Part shown: positions 9,401 through 15,150 of the stretch, piece after piece
Position numbering within the stretch: the stretch's first letter is position 1
Layout of the letters: each line of letters opens with the position of its first letter
Origin: Ornithomonoglobus_A sp034090805
GTDB lineage: Bacteria; Bacillota; Clostridia; UBA1381
NCBI GenBank assembly: GCA_034090805.1
Contig: JAXDRV010000087.1
Location: 1 to 24,491, forward strand
DNA: 24,491 nt
Direction: 5' to 3'
Made by a program: the position numbers and the translations under genes
The notes under the pieces: generated by a model
What the model was told of the DNA's origin: nothing
The model's database searches: none
Seen by the model: only the letters and a program-made list of their open reading frames with translations

Positions 9401-12209
9401 AATACTTATTGAGCTTGTTGACGGATTTTTGCCGATAAAGGACGCAGCCGAGTTTGTAAGGAAAACCACGGGCAAGCTTGACGGAGAAAAAGACGCATAT
9501 AAGCTTGCCTCAAATTCAAGGAATGCAGCGGCTGTTACCGACTATATTCTAAAGCATGGAATGACTGACCTTGACGGAAATATTGACATAGGTCAATCAT
9601 TTATTGACTGCATAAAAAATGTTAGCGGCAAGAATTTAAATAAATTCAGCGAATATCTTGTATTAAAGCATTCTCTTGAGTGGATAGAGCCGAATAAAGG
9701 CGTTACGAAAAAGCGAGTATTTGCTGATAATACACTTGAAAACGCCGACAGCATAAGAGAAAAAATACTCTATTTTGATGAGGCATATCCCGAATTTAAG
9801 GAGGCGGCGGAGAATTTATACGAATATCAGAGAAATCTTGTATTAAATTTCGGAGTGAACGCAGGCGGAATGGACGCAAAAACAGCTGAAAAGTTGTTTG
9901 AAATGTATCCTTGCTATGTGCCGTTTTATAGGGCAAACAACAAAACCAAAGGACAAAAAGGGACGTTTGCCAATCAAAAAGCACCTATAATGAGAGCTAA
10001 GGGAAGCGGCGCAGCTATATTAAATCCATTGGAAAGCATTGTTAAGAACACAGACCGCTTTGTAAAGTTTGCAATGCGGCGCAGGGTTTGTGATGTGTTA
10101 TGTAATTATGCGGATACTATAGACGGCTTCGGACAGTTTATTGAACGCGTGCCTCCCGATGTAAGAGTAACAAAAATAAAAATGGGAGATTACATAAAGA
10201 AAATCGAAGAAACACTCGATGGAAATATATCCCCCGATGCCATGTTCGCCATAGACGATGCACTGAATAATATACTCGGAGATGAGATTTCGGGATATAC
10301 TCCGATCGCCGACACAAAGAATAAAATTATATTTACCGTGAGAAACGGTAAGGCGGAATATTATCAAGTGCATAATGACGAGTTGTTTTCGGCAATAGCT
10401 GAAATGACGCCTCAGCAGTTAGGCAGGTTTTTTAAAGTATCTCAGGCTATAATGAAGCCTATGAAAATGCTGATTACATCATTGAATCCGGTGTTTGCAA
10501 CATCAAATCCGATACGTGATTTTGATACGGCTTATAAAAATTCCGTTATTAACAATCCTGCGGAGTTTATCGGAAATTACGCCAAAGCCGTAAAGGATAT
10601 TATCACGAAATCAGATGATTATAAACAGTATCTTGCATCCGGCGGAGGGCATTCTTCGTTACTGTCTGCCCAGATTGATATTATACAAAAGGATTTAAAA
10701 AAGATAGCGCAAAAGGATATGGGAATTGCAAGGCGTGTATTCCAAGCTATGATTAATCCGATACATATTATGTCGGAGTTAAATGACATAACCGAAACAA
10801 TACCCAGGCTTGCGGAATTTAATGCAGTCAAAAAACGTGGCGGCGATAATGCCGAGGCTATGTATGCGGCTGATGATATTACCGTGAATTTTAAGCGAAA
10901 CGGAGCAGGAGGGCGTAAATTGAATGCGATGTTTATGTTTAATAATGCGTCAATACAGGGGATTTCCAAGCTGTACAGAAGCTTCAAGGACGTAACACCG
11001 AAAGAAAGGCTTAGCAGGACAGCAAAATATGTAACGCAGGCAGTCTTGGCTACATTATTGATTTCGCTGCTCAACAGACGAGATAAGGAGTCGAAAGAAG
11101 CGTATGACAATTTGTCGCAATACACCAAAAACAGTTATTATGTATTTTATTTGGGAGACGGTAAGTTTTTGAAAATTCCGAAAGCCCGTGAAATGGCGGT
11201 GCTGAACAGCTTTGCCGAAAGGGTTGTTGATAAATTGATGAATGATGATAAAGCATTTTATCAATTCGGCAATTATTTAGCCGATAATATTCTGCCGCCG
11301 ATGATACCGAGAGGCAAAACACCGACAGATATGCTGCACAGCACGCTTAACAATACCGTATTGGGAGGTGTTGCGGATATAGGCTTTAACAAGGACTATA
11401 AGGGAACGCCTATAGAAAGCAAAAAATACGAATATCTGCCGAGAACGCAAAGGTATAATGACAGGACCTCAAAAACAGCTATTGCGTTGTCAAACACATG
11501 GTTCGGAGAATATACAAATATGTCACCGCTGCAAATTGACCATATTATATCGAGCTACGGCGGATATATCGGGCAGCTCAATAACAGTTTATTTGAAAGT
11601 GGAGAGAACAGTAAGGACTTTTCATTCGGTTTCAAAAATAAGTATGTAGCCGACAGTCTGTATTCTGAGGATAAAACCGACATTGTATATGAAAACAGGG
11701 ATAAAACAAAGTCTGAGTATGAAAATACACCAACGATTGACAATGCTGTTAAATACGAAAAGGCGGCTATGAAGTCCGGATTTATAAGCGAAATGACTGC
11801 TGCCGTAAGCAGTTTGCCGGCAGACAAGCAGCGAGGCGGAAAGGCAAAGCTTTTAAAGGCTCTTGATACGTGGAATGATGATATTACGGAGACAGATAAA
11901 CGCATTATGAAGCGGCTGGACGGATACACCGGCAGGGACAACGGATTTTATCTTATGAGCGAAATGCCCGACAGTAAGCTTGAGAGAACAAAGGACGGAG
12001 TAAAACAAGTATATCAAATGACGCCCGACGAATATACGGAATATGCCAAGGCAGTATTAAAAGAGGTAGAAAAAGCCAAAAACCTTGCATTGCAAAACTC
12101 CTCATTATCACAGGATGAAACGGCGGCAAGGTTAAAAACAGCTGTTTCGAACGCAAAAAAGAGCATTAAAAAACAGTATGTTGACCGCTATTCGAGTAGG
12201 TTAAAGTAA
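462..12209 (+). CDS. giant polyvalent protein: MutS-I-like module, N6-adenine methyltransferase, Strawberry-notch helicase, zincin, LPD38-type C-terminus
   Basis: One uninterrupted frame encodes 3915 residues. The ATG at 462 follows a GA-rich ribosome binding site at about 443-455; the ATG at 458 is out of frame. The approximate domain order is: duplicated SWRDNA motif (3-42); Gly/Ala-rich region (about 120-400); duplicated helical module (406-590 and 646-838); MutS domain-I-like module (925-1000); unnamed module with GGYYSRF (1138-1215); methyltransferase with EPSAGIGG and NPPF (1290-1545); disordered linker (1565-1760); SF2 helicase (1765-2440); zincin HEVGH at 2856; LPD38-like C-terminus (about 3000-3760). 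Iyer, Aravind and colleagues named such phage and conjugative-element fusions 'polyvalent proteins'. They are thought to enter the new host with the DNA, as P1 DarB does, and counter host defences. That role here is inferred from architecture. The catalytic motifs noted are intact, so the protein may be functional. Confidence 0.9.
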   Translation: MSWRDNARTIIDNQKKKEDKTSSTADNKSSNVQNNTSWRDNAKSVLKSDVYKSQAEAEKKSLAESKAAQPIRDSFRNKSVKLGSNLTPKNNTGGWQTASPTKEALRQKAATGINKPKEKEPSFLSWLGNNAYAGISSFDKGLVETYDFILGKPIEYTKHLITGTLNEYNPNDISHTRKLRGMYQNQIDKANRINEKKGKVYQYTGSLLQSAVATTPDAVIAMMTGGASKTKDAIGAGTQTVKAASVNKNKLAKAAQKMMNAAGELVNKPTFWTSFARTAGDMYQSAVEEGANEVQATAAAFIGSIINSYIEVGGGIESYPQNTKGIIEWAKSATEEGLEEVLQGIAENATKAAIYDHDRKIASTDDEKAIWNPIRAGQEFAGGAIVGGVLGGVQTGISKGINSINYIEMGKYYKKNPDNMLTFGMNYGKTDDIINGARNIRSKLDTGKNVSDMEFGKFAAVLQNSMNAFDKEIYTEAKSTADKMADITKGAGIKNVDSNKMFETALDFATGKEDIENGSFTKKYAEIFANGLKNNGSPVFKNTKSSDIARYLTEYANNPKVNKSYVGDVFVRSLDKSAAAVNEARSNLYYGENAAVAETDTYEKNDISNYVKENQNTKETENIPKENDSNIITLSAPKEKKSVTERLKNVFKINSVPKNPKGERYLYELESELGFAEKYGSSEDIKNTATEIRNKFVSGEGVTDAEVNRFFDQFYNDEALYKIYYSYETASMAEDFLKPMFAKQKLKVDTNKLFDTNYKLSSYIYHSNNVLNEEFIKQYADIYVDALKRSRSKMYRSDIDMSKYFTDYVFGRVKGQQNAGENFKRTLKDIIDAIFRVSSGIKNHAFLQQCVQIEKGDFSVIETAETRAKANGRTMPYGEPAKVNTQPIQNNVSSVEQIGDQQYKPALNMNTEAVIPTVETPKVSAPKNIALTKVGDFYEAYGNDAKELSDKLNIKPTTKVVNGERVQMVGFPVTAFENYKNALGSGYNITVAQNTGNSGFKKNSGKVIRAKKSDWASHDVYWYVPNGKTVIAYSTKSASDLIETIAQDNPAMTISEMLNVINYDTEAKKVLQAYIDSGFGDSIASENFLDSNAIPQLQTSETPLNSSSASDNIVSQNNDIVNNGVRNNVENNALNLTDKYELIATKHTATGNDIWVVVLKDRLSSEDYENLSAKVKTVGGYYSRFAKALDGKSIPGFIFKLEPTEKELFVFNDFFNGTKADETVQPKATETASNDAVQADVTTKDKKNIAEKQAKTEETLTKAPENNTIETDDIGAEYNGDSKAQTVADFVKSKLANGEKITSNELFKKISNAYGGTMADNVFTSKDAYDASELGVNQYILGTDDVSEKKMLELMELLPTQSKRTEGMDSYQQFSTPPSIAYLANYAANINSNDIMLEPSAGIGGIAVFAKRDGARVYTNELDPRRLNILKNMPFDGFYNENAEQLDNIIGGRLEPTVVVMNPPFSSSAIRNMKDGKTAAKHIEEALKMLAPNGRLVAITGRGMADGAPAFRSWWSDIKSKYNVVANFGINGKNYNKYGTNFDIQLMVIDKNGPTASTETGMFDNLEDLQKRLEDIRNERNRNVSGNADTGKRADSGRKQDGGAAARQKADGDKENKNKSADNVSYAGGTKNQPDESGNASRIADDNGRVERTGRRANIDVTDGAAVLDNELSDTNAGGGYVSGDGRADTQSVSEQNTKTEKTGGTGVPESKDAAGADSNDSQEYDGAGTKRGNVGKRVKKKELTESVYEVYQTQPLTVKNAKPHPSRISESAAMSAITPPKLTYKPSVSQDIIDKGVLSDVQLEAISYAGQSHEQTLPGGSRRGFFIGDGTGVGKGREISGILLDNFNKGRKKAVWVTVNEGLLSDTKRDIKALFGNSDFVTQFKGGSNAAKSLSSDEGILFVGYDTLASQYNNPDSNLDKIVKWLGEDFDGVIAFDESHKMANTGNTKGARGMKRASGRALAGIELQKRLPNARIVYASATGATEVGNLAYLERLGLWGEGTPFSSSMDFIDKIQSGGIAAMELVARDLKAMGVYLSRNISYDGVKYSRLQHKLTKEQRKVYNTLADAWQIVFNDMEKAMKTTNQDKDGRARGATSSAFWSSEQRFFNQIMTSMQMPTVIKDIEKQLESGKSVVLQLTSTNEAAQNRQLASMTENGKTLDDYDATPSEVLMNFVEKSFPVEQYETYRDDEGKLKSRKVYDSSGNPVLNREAIRQREMLLDKLGSIPMPSSPLNMIIDHFGTDMVAENTGRSRRVVTKDDGKRVVESLTQAKKNADVDDFQSGKKRIIVFSEAGGTGKSYHADNSAKNKQQRIHYVLEAGWKADSAVQGFGRSHRSNQAVTPEFKLVTTDLKGQNRFISTIAKRLNQLGALTKGQRQAGSQGLFNSSDSLEGSLAVDTLANFYKALSRNAVDGVDGMQVIKKMGLANKILNEYGNFNDNAAEARDISKFLNRILILGVDEQNTVFDRFAEALQVQTDIAEQNGTLDKGLENYKADSVHLDDTQEVRTDKLTGAKTLYYSLTSEHKIKPRLFEDINTGYDSFEGFFVNKKTNAVRAAFKTSSSTDSYGNITQRYRLEGQTGKEYIPEINLKLNFEKVERDKAEGLWNEAVSELPKTEKRSLNLIGGAVLPVWDKLPSDNTRIVRVLTDTGDVLIGRVIPEKALDQTLRRIGAVRKTADTDVSELVSIIKSGKTLHLDNGWRISKRKVSNENRIEISGPTMTDSDILKNKGVFTERIGYMTRYFIPYSAGAEDILRKVLDDYPLSYTENTDNSYSKTVADSITEEQWKTTLDEKTDDGNKRYKENFKSLDDVRKYLSKSLNVPINTGKVYGNNDGVFKTTPEVIRTKVTNDLPSIGHEVGHYFDKKYNLQNSEYISEALENADKDFLDMYDEKQRPGEAVGEFVKQYLQNRSNARETMPNFYDEFIGTLNKAELDTLNTASKYVNKYMASDFDERLSQSIVTNKEASQTSVKDKVSGFKRKILIELVDGFLPIKDAAEFVRKTTGKLDGEKDAYKLASNSRNAAAVTDYILKHGMTDLDGNIDIGQSFIDCIKNVSGKNLNKFSEYLVLKHSLEWIEPNKGVTKKRVFADNTLENADSIREKILYFDEAYPEFKEAAENLYEYQRNLVLNFGVNAGGMDAKTAEKLFEMYPCYVPFYRANNKTKGQKGTFANQKAPIMRAKGSGAAILNPLESIVKNTDRFVKFAMRRRVCDVLCNYADTIDGFGQFIERVPPDVRVTKIKMGDYIKKIEETLDGNISPDAMFAIDDALNNILGDEISGYTPIADTKNKIIFTVRNGKAEYYQVHNDELFSAIAEMTPQQLGRFFKVSQAIMKPMKMLITSLNPVFATSNPIRDFDTAYKNSVINNPAEFIGNYAKAVKDIITKSDDYKQYLASGGGHSSLLSAQIDIIQKDLKKIAQKDMGIARRVFQAMINPIHIMSELNDITETIPRLAEFNAVKKRGGDNAEAMYAADDITVNFKRNGAGGRKLNAMFMFNNASIQGISKLYRSFKDVTPKERLSRTAKYVTQAVLATLLISLLNRRDKESKEAYDNLSQYTKNSYYVFYLGDGKFLKIPKAREMAVLNSFAERVVDKLMNDDKAFYQFGNYLADNILPPMIPRGKTPTDMLHSTLNNTVLGGVADIGFNKDYKGTPIESKKYEYLPRTQRYNDRTSKTAIALSNTWFGEYTNMSPLQIDHIISSYGGYIGQLNNSLFESGENSKDFSFGFKNKYVADSLYSEDKTDIVYENRDKTKSEYENTPTIDNAVKYEKAAMKSGFISEMTAAVSSLPADKQRGGKAKLLKALDTWNDDITETDKRIMKRLDGYTGRDNGFYLMSEMPDSKLERTKDGVKQVYQMTPDEYTEYAKAVLKEVEKAKNLALQNSSLSQDETAARLKTAVSNAKKSIKKQYVDRYSSRLK
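3240..3455 (+). other. MutS domain-I-like (mismatch-recognition) module within the polyvalent protein
   Basis: Residues about 928-1000 read KVGDFYEAYGNDAKEL, then ERVQMVGFPVTAFENY, then a GYNITVAQN end. This follows bacterial MutS domain I from memory (RMGDFYELF, IPMAGIPYHAVENY, VAICEQ). The Phe-X-Glu motif that MutS inserts at mismatches is retained as F937 and E939. No MutS clamp or ATPase domain follows, so the module has been taken out of its repair context. DNA binding is the likely role, but its target is unknown. Confidence 0.75.
4330..5125 (+). other. N6-adenine DNA methyltransferase domain of the polyvalent protein
   Basis: SAM-binding motif I is LEPSAGIGG (residues 1397-1405). It is followed by an acidic strand-end residue in TNELDPRRL, and the amino-methyltransferase motif IV is NPPF (1462-1465). 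The NPPF form predicts modification of adenine N6. In DarB-type proteins such a domain sits directly ahead of the helicase, as here. The expected role is to modify incoming element DNA and protect it from restriction. The target sequence cannot be read from the protein. Confidence 0.85.
5180..5184 (+). promoter_or_regulatory. Shine-Dalgarno GGAGG ahead of the nested ORF
   Basis: GGAGG lies 9 nt before the ATG at 5194, which is good spacing for initiation inside the giant gene. The same ctggaggat string also occurs about 20 nt upstream, where it simply encodes Leu-Glu-Asp, so the match could be coincidental. Confidence 0.45.
5194..5679 (+). CDS. nested out-of-frame ORF (161 aa) over the methyltransferase-helicase linker
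   Basis: This ORF lies wholly inside the giant gene, in the +1 frame relative to it, and has an SD-like GGAGG with 9-nt spacing. Its product begins MNEIEMYREMLTQAREQ. It looks like a normal soluble, mostly helical protein, rich in Glu, Gln, Leu and Met, with a Trp and a Tyr-Pro-Thr-Pro turn in the middle. By contrast, the giant protein's own frame over the same bases is a low-complexity Gly/Asp/Asn/Arg linker, and 6 of its roughly 13 Arg codons are CGA. That suggests the linker codons are shaped by the overlapping frame. There is no signal peptide, membrane segment or recognisable family. The alternative is a chance ORF: Asn- and Asp-rich linkers written with AAT and GAT followed by G create Met codons and few stops in +1. 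Confidence 0.5.
   Translation: MNEIEMYREMLTQAREQIAEENRTAVQLHAKKLMETKKIKINPQIMYLTQAAQKISLMKAEMLHVSPMIMDELKELADELISMSPTEQLFWIMNYPTPTPEEDMYLETDEQILNQYLSRIQKQRKQAEQEFLKAKTLPELIVMIAKNMTAQAQNEEMLASE
5760..7780 (+). other. Strawberry-notch (SNO)-type SF2 helicase domain of the polyvalent protein
   Basis: Walker A is GDGTGVGKGRE (residues 1829-1839), the DEAD-like motif II is DESH (1938-1941), SATGATE follows as motif III, and the C-terminal lobe ends in GFGRSHRSNQ (2330-2339). A second glycine-rich segment, SEAGGTGKS, starts at 2292. The GxGTGVGKGR form and the GRSHRSNQ box are the hallmarks of the SNO branch found in phage and conjugative-element DarB-like proteins. All visible catalytic motifs are intact, so ATPase and translocase activity is expected. 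Confidence 0.88.
8830..9310 (+). other. zincin-type metallopeptidase-like domain of the polyvalent protein
   Basis: SIGHEVGHYFD supplies the HExxH zinc site (H2856, E2857, H2860). An acidic helix, GEAVGEFVKQY (E2897 and E2901), follows about 40 residues later and offers a gluzincin-like third ligand. Peptidase modules recur in polyvalent proteins and are proposed to process the polyprotein itself or to cut host proteins. Which applies here is not visible. Confidence 0.7.
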
Positions 12210-12217
12210 GACACTCA

Positions 12218-12257
12218 TATGAAAAACAGCCGTTTATATCTGCGGCTGTTTTTCATA
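12218..12257. terminator. perfect 15-bp inverted repeat, terminator for the polyvalent gene
   Basis: The arms tatgaaaaacagccg (12218-12232) and cggctgtttttcata (12243-12257) are exactly complementary around a 10-nt loop. The stem has a GC-rich core flanked by an A-run and a T-run, so it reads as an intrinsic terminator on either strand. It begins 8 nt after the stop codon and separates the mobile-element gene from the AraC/sugar region. Confidence 0.85.
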
Positions 12258-12395
12258 CACGATTTATACACGTTAGACGCAAAAATGCACAATTTTCAGA
12301 TATAGGCAAATAAGGTATTAACCCACGAAAAACAGCATAGGTAAGCCATTTCTCGCAGGTTGGTTTATTTCGGTTATATGTGAAAAAATCATTGA

Positions 12396-12599
12396 CTTAA
12401 ATCTTATAAAACAAGCACTATTACAATATCAGCCGATGATATGGAAAGCTATAAGGAACGCTCGCTTGAATATTATGAGGGAGCAAAGCTAAAGAGAGCA
12501 AAAACAGACGTTAATCTGAGTGTTTTATATAACGGAAGATATTATGCCGGTTTCACCTCGTCCGAAATGCTTATTTATCGGGGTTTGATTTGTTTATAA
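12396..12599 (+). pseudogene. short orphan coding remnant between the polyvalent gene and the AraC gene
   Basis: A plus-strand frame open from 12396 to a TAA at 12597 has an ATG at 12441 that would give 52 residues (MESYKERSLEYYEGAKLKRA...). The composition is protein-like (charged helix, then NLSVLYNGRYYAGFTSSEM), but there is no convincing ribosome binding site. Its 3' end overlaps the convergent AraC gene by 29 nt. It is most simply a remnant of a gene broken at the element boundary; a real micro-protein is possible. The family is not recognised. The rest of this 361-bp gap shows only the terminator. Confidence 0.35.
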
Positions 12600-13341
12600 A
12601 ATATCTCGGCGAATGTCCGAATCGCTTTTTGAAGTGTTTGGAAAAAGCGTAAATATCGGTATATCCCACCATAGACGCTACGGTTGTGACGTTATAGTGC
12701 TGATTGTTTATTATTCCCATTGCCTTATTCATTCTTATTTCCATAAGCGAATCACGAATTGACTTCCCTGTTTCAGCCTTGAAAAGCGTAGATAAATAAT
12801 TCGGATTAAGCCCTAAAATATCCGCTATTTCATGTACACGCACGGTTTGCGAATAATATGATGACAGATACTCCTTAACAAATTTAATATAATTTCCCGG
12901 ATACTGCTTTGTGAAAATATGCGAAAATATCATAAACAGCTTTCCGGCAAGGAAATCCGCCTCCATACCGGGGAAATTTTTGCAGTCAAGCAAATCCTTG
13001 AAAAATGAATAATCTATATTTATTATGGGACTTTTCAGACGTTCAAGCATTTTTGCATACTCGCCGTTAAATCCAATCCAGGTATACGCCCACGGTGTTT
13101 TATCGTCTGCGCGGAAAAAGACTTTTTTTGACGGAGGAATAATAAATGCCTGATTGCTTTTTAAATTATATTTTTTTGATTCCAGCTCAAAAACACCACA
13201 GCCTGAAATAACATACTGTATCCAATAATTATGCCGTATTTCCGGACCGCAGGAATAACCGGGAGAGCATTGTTCATATCCGACAACGAGTGGGTTGAGA
13301 TCTTTAAAATGCTTGTTTTGGAAAAATACCTCTTTAATCAT
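12571..13341 (-). CDS. AraC/XylS-family transcriptional regulator
   Basis: The product has 256 residues. The ATG at 13341 is chosen because GAGGTG precedes it closely and because the likely -10 box overlaps the upstream alternatives (13401 and 13365). Residues about 30-95 form a cupin-like sugar-sensing domain (HNYWIQYVISGCG, then QAFIIPPSKKVFF). Two helix-turn-helices follow: HEIADILGLNPNYLSTLFK (about 170-188) and TTVASMVGYTDIYAFSKHF (about 219-237), ending in the family signature FKKRFGHSPRYF. The gene is divergent from the glycosidase cluster and probably activates it in response to an oligosaccharide derived from the substrate. The inducer is not known. Confidence 0.92.
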   Translation of the reverse strand: MIKEVFFQNKHFKDLNPLVVGYEQCSPGYSCGPEIRHNYWIQYVISGCGVFELESKKYNLKSNQAFIIPPSKKVFFRADDKTPWAYTWIGFNGEYAKMLERLKSPIINIDYSFFKDLLDCKNFPGMEADFLAGKLFMIFSHIFTKQYPGNYIKFVKEYLSSYYSQTVRVHEIADILGLNPNYLSTLFKAETGKSIRDSLMEIRMNKAMGIINNQHYNVTTVASMVGYTDIYAFSKHFKKRFGHSPRYFINKSNPDK

Positions 13342-13372
13342 GGGAGCACCTCGTTTTGCATTCATTAAGACG

Positions 13373-13401
13373 ATTATATCATAAAGGCGGTTTAAAATCA
13401 A
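13373..13401 (-). promoter_or_regulatory. sigma-A-type promoter of the AraC gene
   Basis: On the minus strand, TTGATT (13401-13396) and a perfect TATAAT (13378-13373) are separated by exactly 17 bp. The -10 box lies 31 nt upstream of the chosen ATG at 13341, which leaves room for a short leader carrying the GAGGTG ribosome binding site. Confidence 0.7.
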
Positions 13402-13416
13402 TATATTAATACGAAA

Positions 13417-13431
13417 TGTGAAAAAAACACA
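13417..13431. promoter_or_regulatory. candidate operator, short inverted repeat TGTG-A7-CACA
   Basis: The sequence tgtgaaaaaaacaca lies between the divergent AraC and glycosidase promoters, just upstream of the AraC -35 box and about 65 bp upstream of the cluster's -35. The position suits an activator site, but the arms are only 4 bp and AraC proteins usually bind direct repeats, so this is weak. Confidence 0.25.
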
Positions 13432-13495
13432 AAAAAAACCATACTAAAGGAACAATTTAACAGTAATGGTTAATAAAACATATGAGAAAAATACA

Positions 13496-13524
13496 TTTAA
13501 AAAGATACAGGAATATGATATAAT
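13496..13524 (+). promoter_or_regulatory. probable regulated promoter of the sugar cluster
   Basis: A perfect TATAAT -10 (13519-13524) has a weak TTTAAA (13496-13501) 17 bp upstream. A poor -35 paired with a good -10 is typical of promoters that need an activator, consistent with the adjacent AraC gene. The -10 lies 36 nt ahead of the first ATG of the cluster. Confidence 0.5.
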
Positions 13525-13560
13525 TGTTGTATAAAAAATCAGGGCGGGAATGAAAAAATT

Positions 13561-15105
13561 ATGTTTAAAATAAATAAAGTCATATTAGATTCGGAATGTG
13601 CGGTAAAGAGTGTGGATTTTAAGGGCAAGGATACATATTACAGGGACGATATTTGCGTATCAATAACAGACGGAGGTGTAGATGTTTGTGCGGATAAAAC
13701 TCCCGTAAGTACGGTAAGAATTGTTTTTGAAAATAATTGCTTTGACGAAGGGCTTGTTTTGGGTGACGCTTTTGAGCGTGCATACGGAGATTTGGGCTGG
13801 AAAAGCATGAATATAGAAAATCCGATGCCGTGGTATTTTTTTGCCGATACGGAAAGCGGATTTTTCGGAGTAGGTGTCAAGGTGCAGCCAAACGCATTTT
13901 GTACATGGTATTGCGATAAAGAAGAAATTATACTGGAGCTTGATATAAGAAACGGCAGCAATCCGATTGTGCTTAATAACCGAACTCTTCATGCGTGCGA
14001 TATAATTACGGCAAAATATGCGAGCGCGGATTTGGAAACCATGAACGGCTTTTGCAGGCTGATGTCGGAATATCCGAGGAAAACCGAACGTCCGATTTTC
14101 GGCGGGAACGACTGGTACTGCAATTACGGAAATAACAGCCGCGGGAAAATCCTGGACATGACTGCAAAAATTGTTGAATGTTCGCCGAAGGACAGTCCGT
14201 ATAAGCCATACATGGTTATAGACGACGGCTGGGAGGTATGTCACTGTGCGAAAAGTGACGGATGCCCCGAATATAACGGAGGACCGTGGAGGGTATCGAA
14301 CAGATTTTTCGGAGATATGCAGAGCCTGGCGGAGGAAATCGAAAAGCTTGGCGCAATTCCGGGAATATGGATAAGGCCGCTTTTAACTACGGAAAAAGTG
14401 CATGATGAATGTGTTTTGAGGAAAAAAGCATATCAGACAACGCTCGACCCTTCATCGGAGCTTGTTTTGGATATGGTCAGGGAGGATATGCAAAGGCTCA
14501 GAGCATGGGGGTATAAGCTGATTAAGCATGATTTTTCCACATTTGACATTTTCGGCAAATGGGGATTTGAGATGAGCAAGGAAACGGCATACGATATACA
14601 ATTCCATGATAAAACAAAAACTACGGCTGAAATTATAAAAGCTTTGTATCGGACGATAAGAGAGGGTGCGGGTGAGGATACCTTGATTATGGGGTGCAAT
14701 ACGGTGAGTCATCTTTCGGCGGGAGTGTTTGACATTCAGAGAACGGGTGATGATACAAGCGGAATTGACTGGGAAAGAACGAAGAAATACGGCTTGAACA
14801 CTCTTGCATTCAGAATGGAGCAGCACAAGGCATTTTATCTTGCAGATGCGGACTGCGTAGGCATAACGAAAAATATACCGTGGAAAACAAACAGACAATG
14901 GCTCGATGTTTTGGCAAAGAGCGGTACGCCGCTGTTTGTGTCGGTTGCTGAGGATGCTTATACGGAGGATGTGAAACAAGATATAACAAAAGCGTTTGAA
15001 ACTGCGGTCAAGGCATCAAATACATCATGTCCGCTTGACTGGAAAACAACGCTGACGCCGACAAAATGGAAAAGTGATTTCGGCACGGACTGCTATACAT
15101 GGTAA
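13561..15105 (+). CDS. compact GH36-like (clan GH-D) glycoside hydrolase
   Basis: The product has 514 residues and no signal peptide, so it is cytoplasmic. An N-terminal beta-rich domain (about 1-165) is followed by a TIM barrel carrying clan GH-D marks: YMVIDDGWE (D221-D222), IPGIWIRPL, KHDF with D324 in the nucleophile position, and RTGDD with D397 or D398 as the likely acid/base. The reaction would be retaining hydrolysis of an alpha-linked sugar, classically alpha-galactose. The protein is much shorter than typical GH36 enzymes of about 700 residues, and KHDF replaces the usual KxDF context, so the substrate may differ. It is the first gene of the cluster. The start at 13561 follows an AGGGCGGGA ribosome binding site at 13541-13549, with slightly long spacing; an ATG at 13550 is out of frame and soon stops. 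Confidence 0.75.
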   Translation: MFKINKVILDSECAVKSVDFKGKDTYYRDDICVSITDGGVDVCADKTPVSTVRIVFENNCFDEGLVLGDAFERAYGDLGWKSMNIENPMPWYFFADTESGFFGVGVKVQPNAFCTWYCDKEEIILELDIRNGSNPIVLNNRTLHACDIITAKYASADLETMNGFCRLMSEYPRKTERPIFGGNDWYCNYGNNSRGKILDMTAKIVECSPKDSPYKPYMVIDDGWEVCHCAKSDGCPEYNGGPWRVSNRFFGDMQSLAEEIEKLGAIPGIWIRPLLTTEKVHDECVLRKKAYQTTLDPSSELVLDMVREDMQRLRAWGYKLIKHDFSTFDIFGKWGFEMSKETAYDIQFHDKTKTTAEIIKALYRTIREGAGEDTLIMGCNTVSHLSAGVFDIQRTGDDTSGIDWERTKKYGLNTLAFRMEQHKAFYLADADCVGITKNIPWKTNRQWLDVLAKSGTPLFVSVAEDAYTEDVKQDITKAFETAVKASNTSCPLDWKTTLTPTKWKSDFGTDCYTW

Positions 15106-15150
15106 TATAATTATATTGTGCTGTCTTAAGGCGGCGGAACGGAGATTGAC

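Noticed and set aside
10619..11128. 169-codon minus-strand ORF inside the polyvalent gene
   Set aside because: It is a shadow of the well-supported plus-strand LPD38-like region: no ribosome binding site was noticed, and its composition mirrors the sense codons.
13660..14244. 194-codon minus-strand ORF opposite the GH36-like gene
   Set aside because: It lies antisense to a TIM barrel with intact catalytic motifs, and the peptide matches nothing familiar; it is a mirror of the sense gene.
15104..15117. 14-bp AT-only palindrome after the GH36-like gene
   Set aside because: It is pure A/T, short and without a T-tract, so it is too weak for a terminator or operator claim in AT-rich intergenic DNA.
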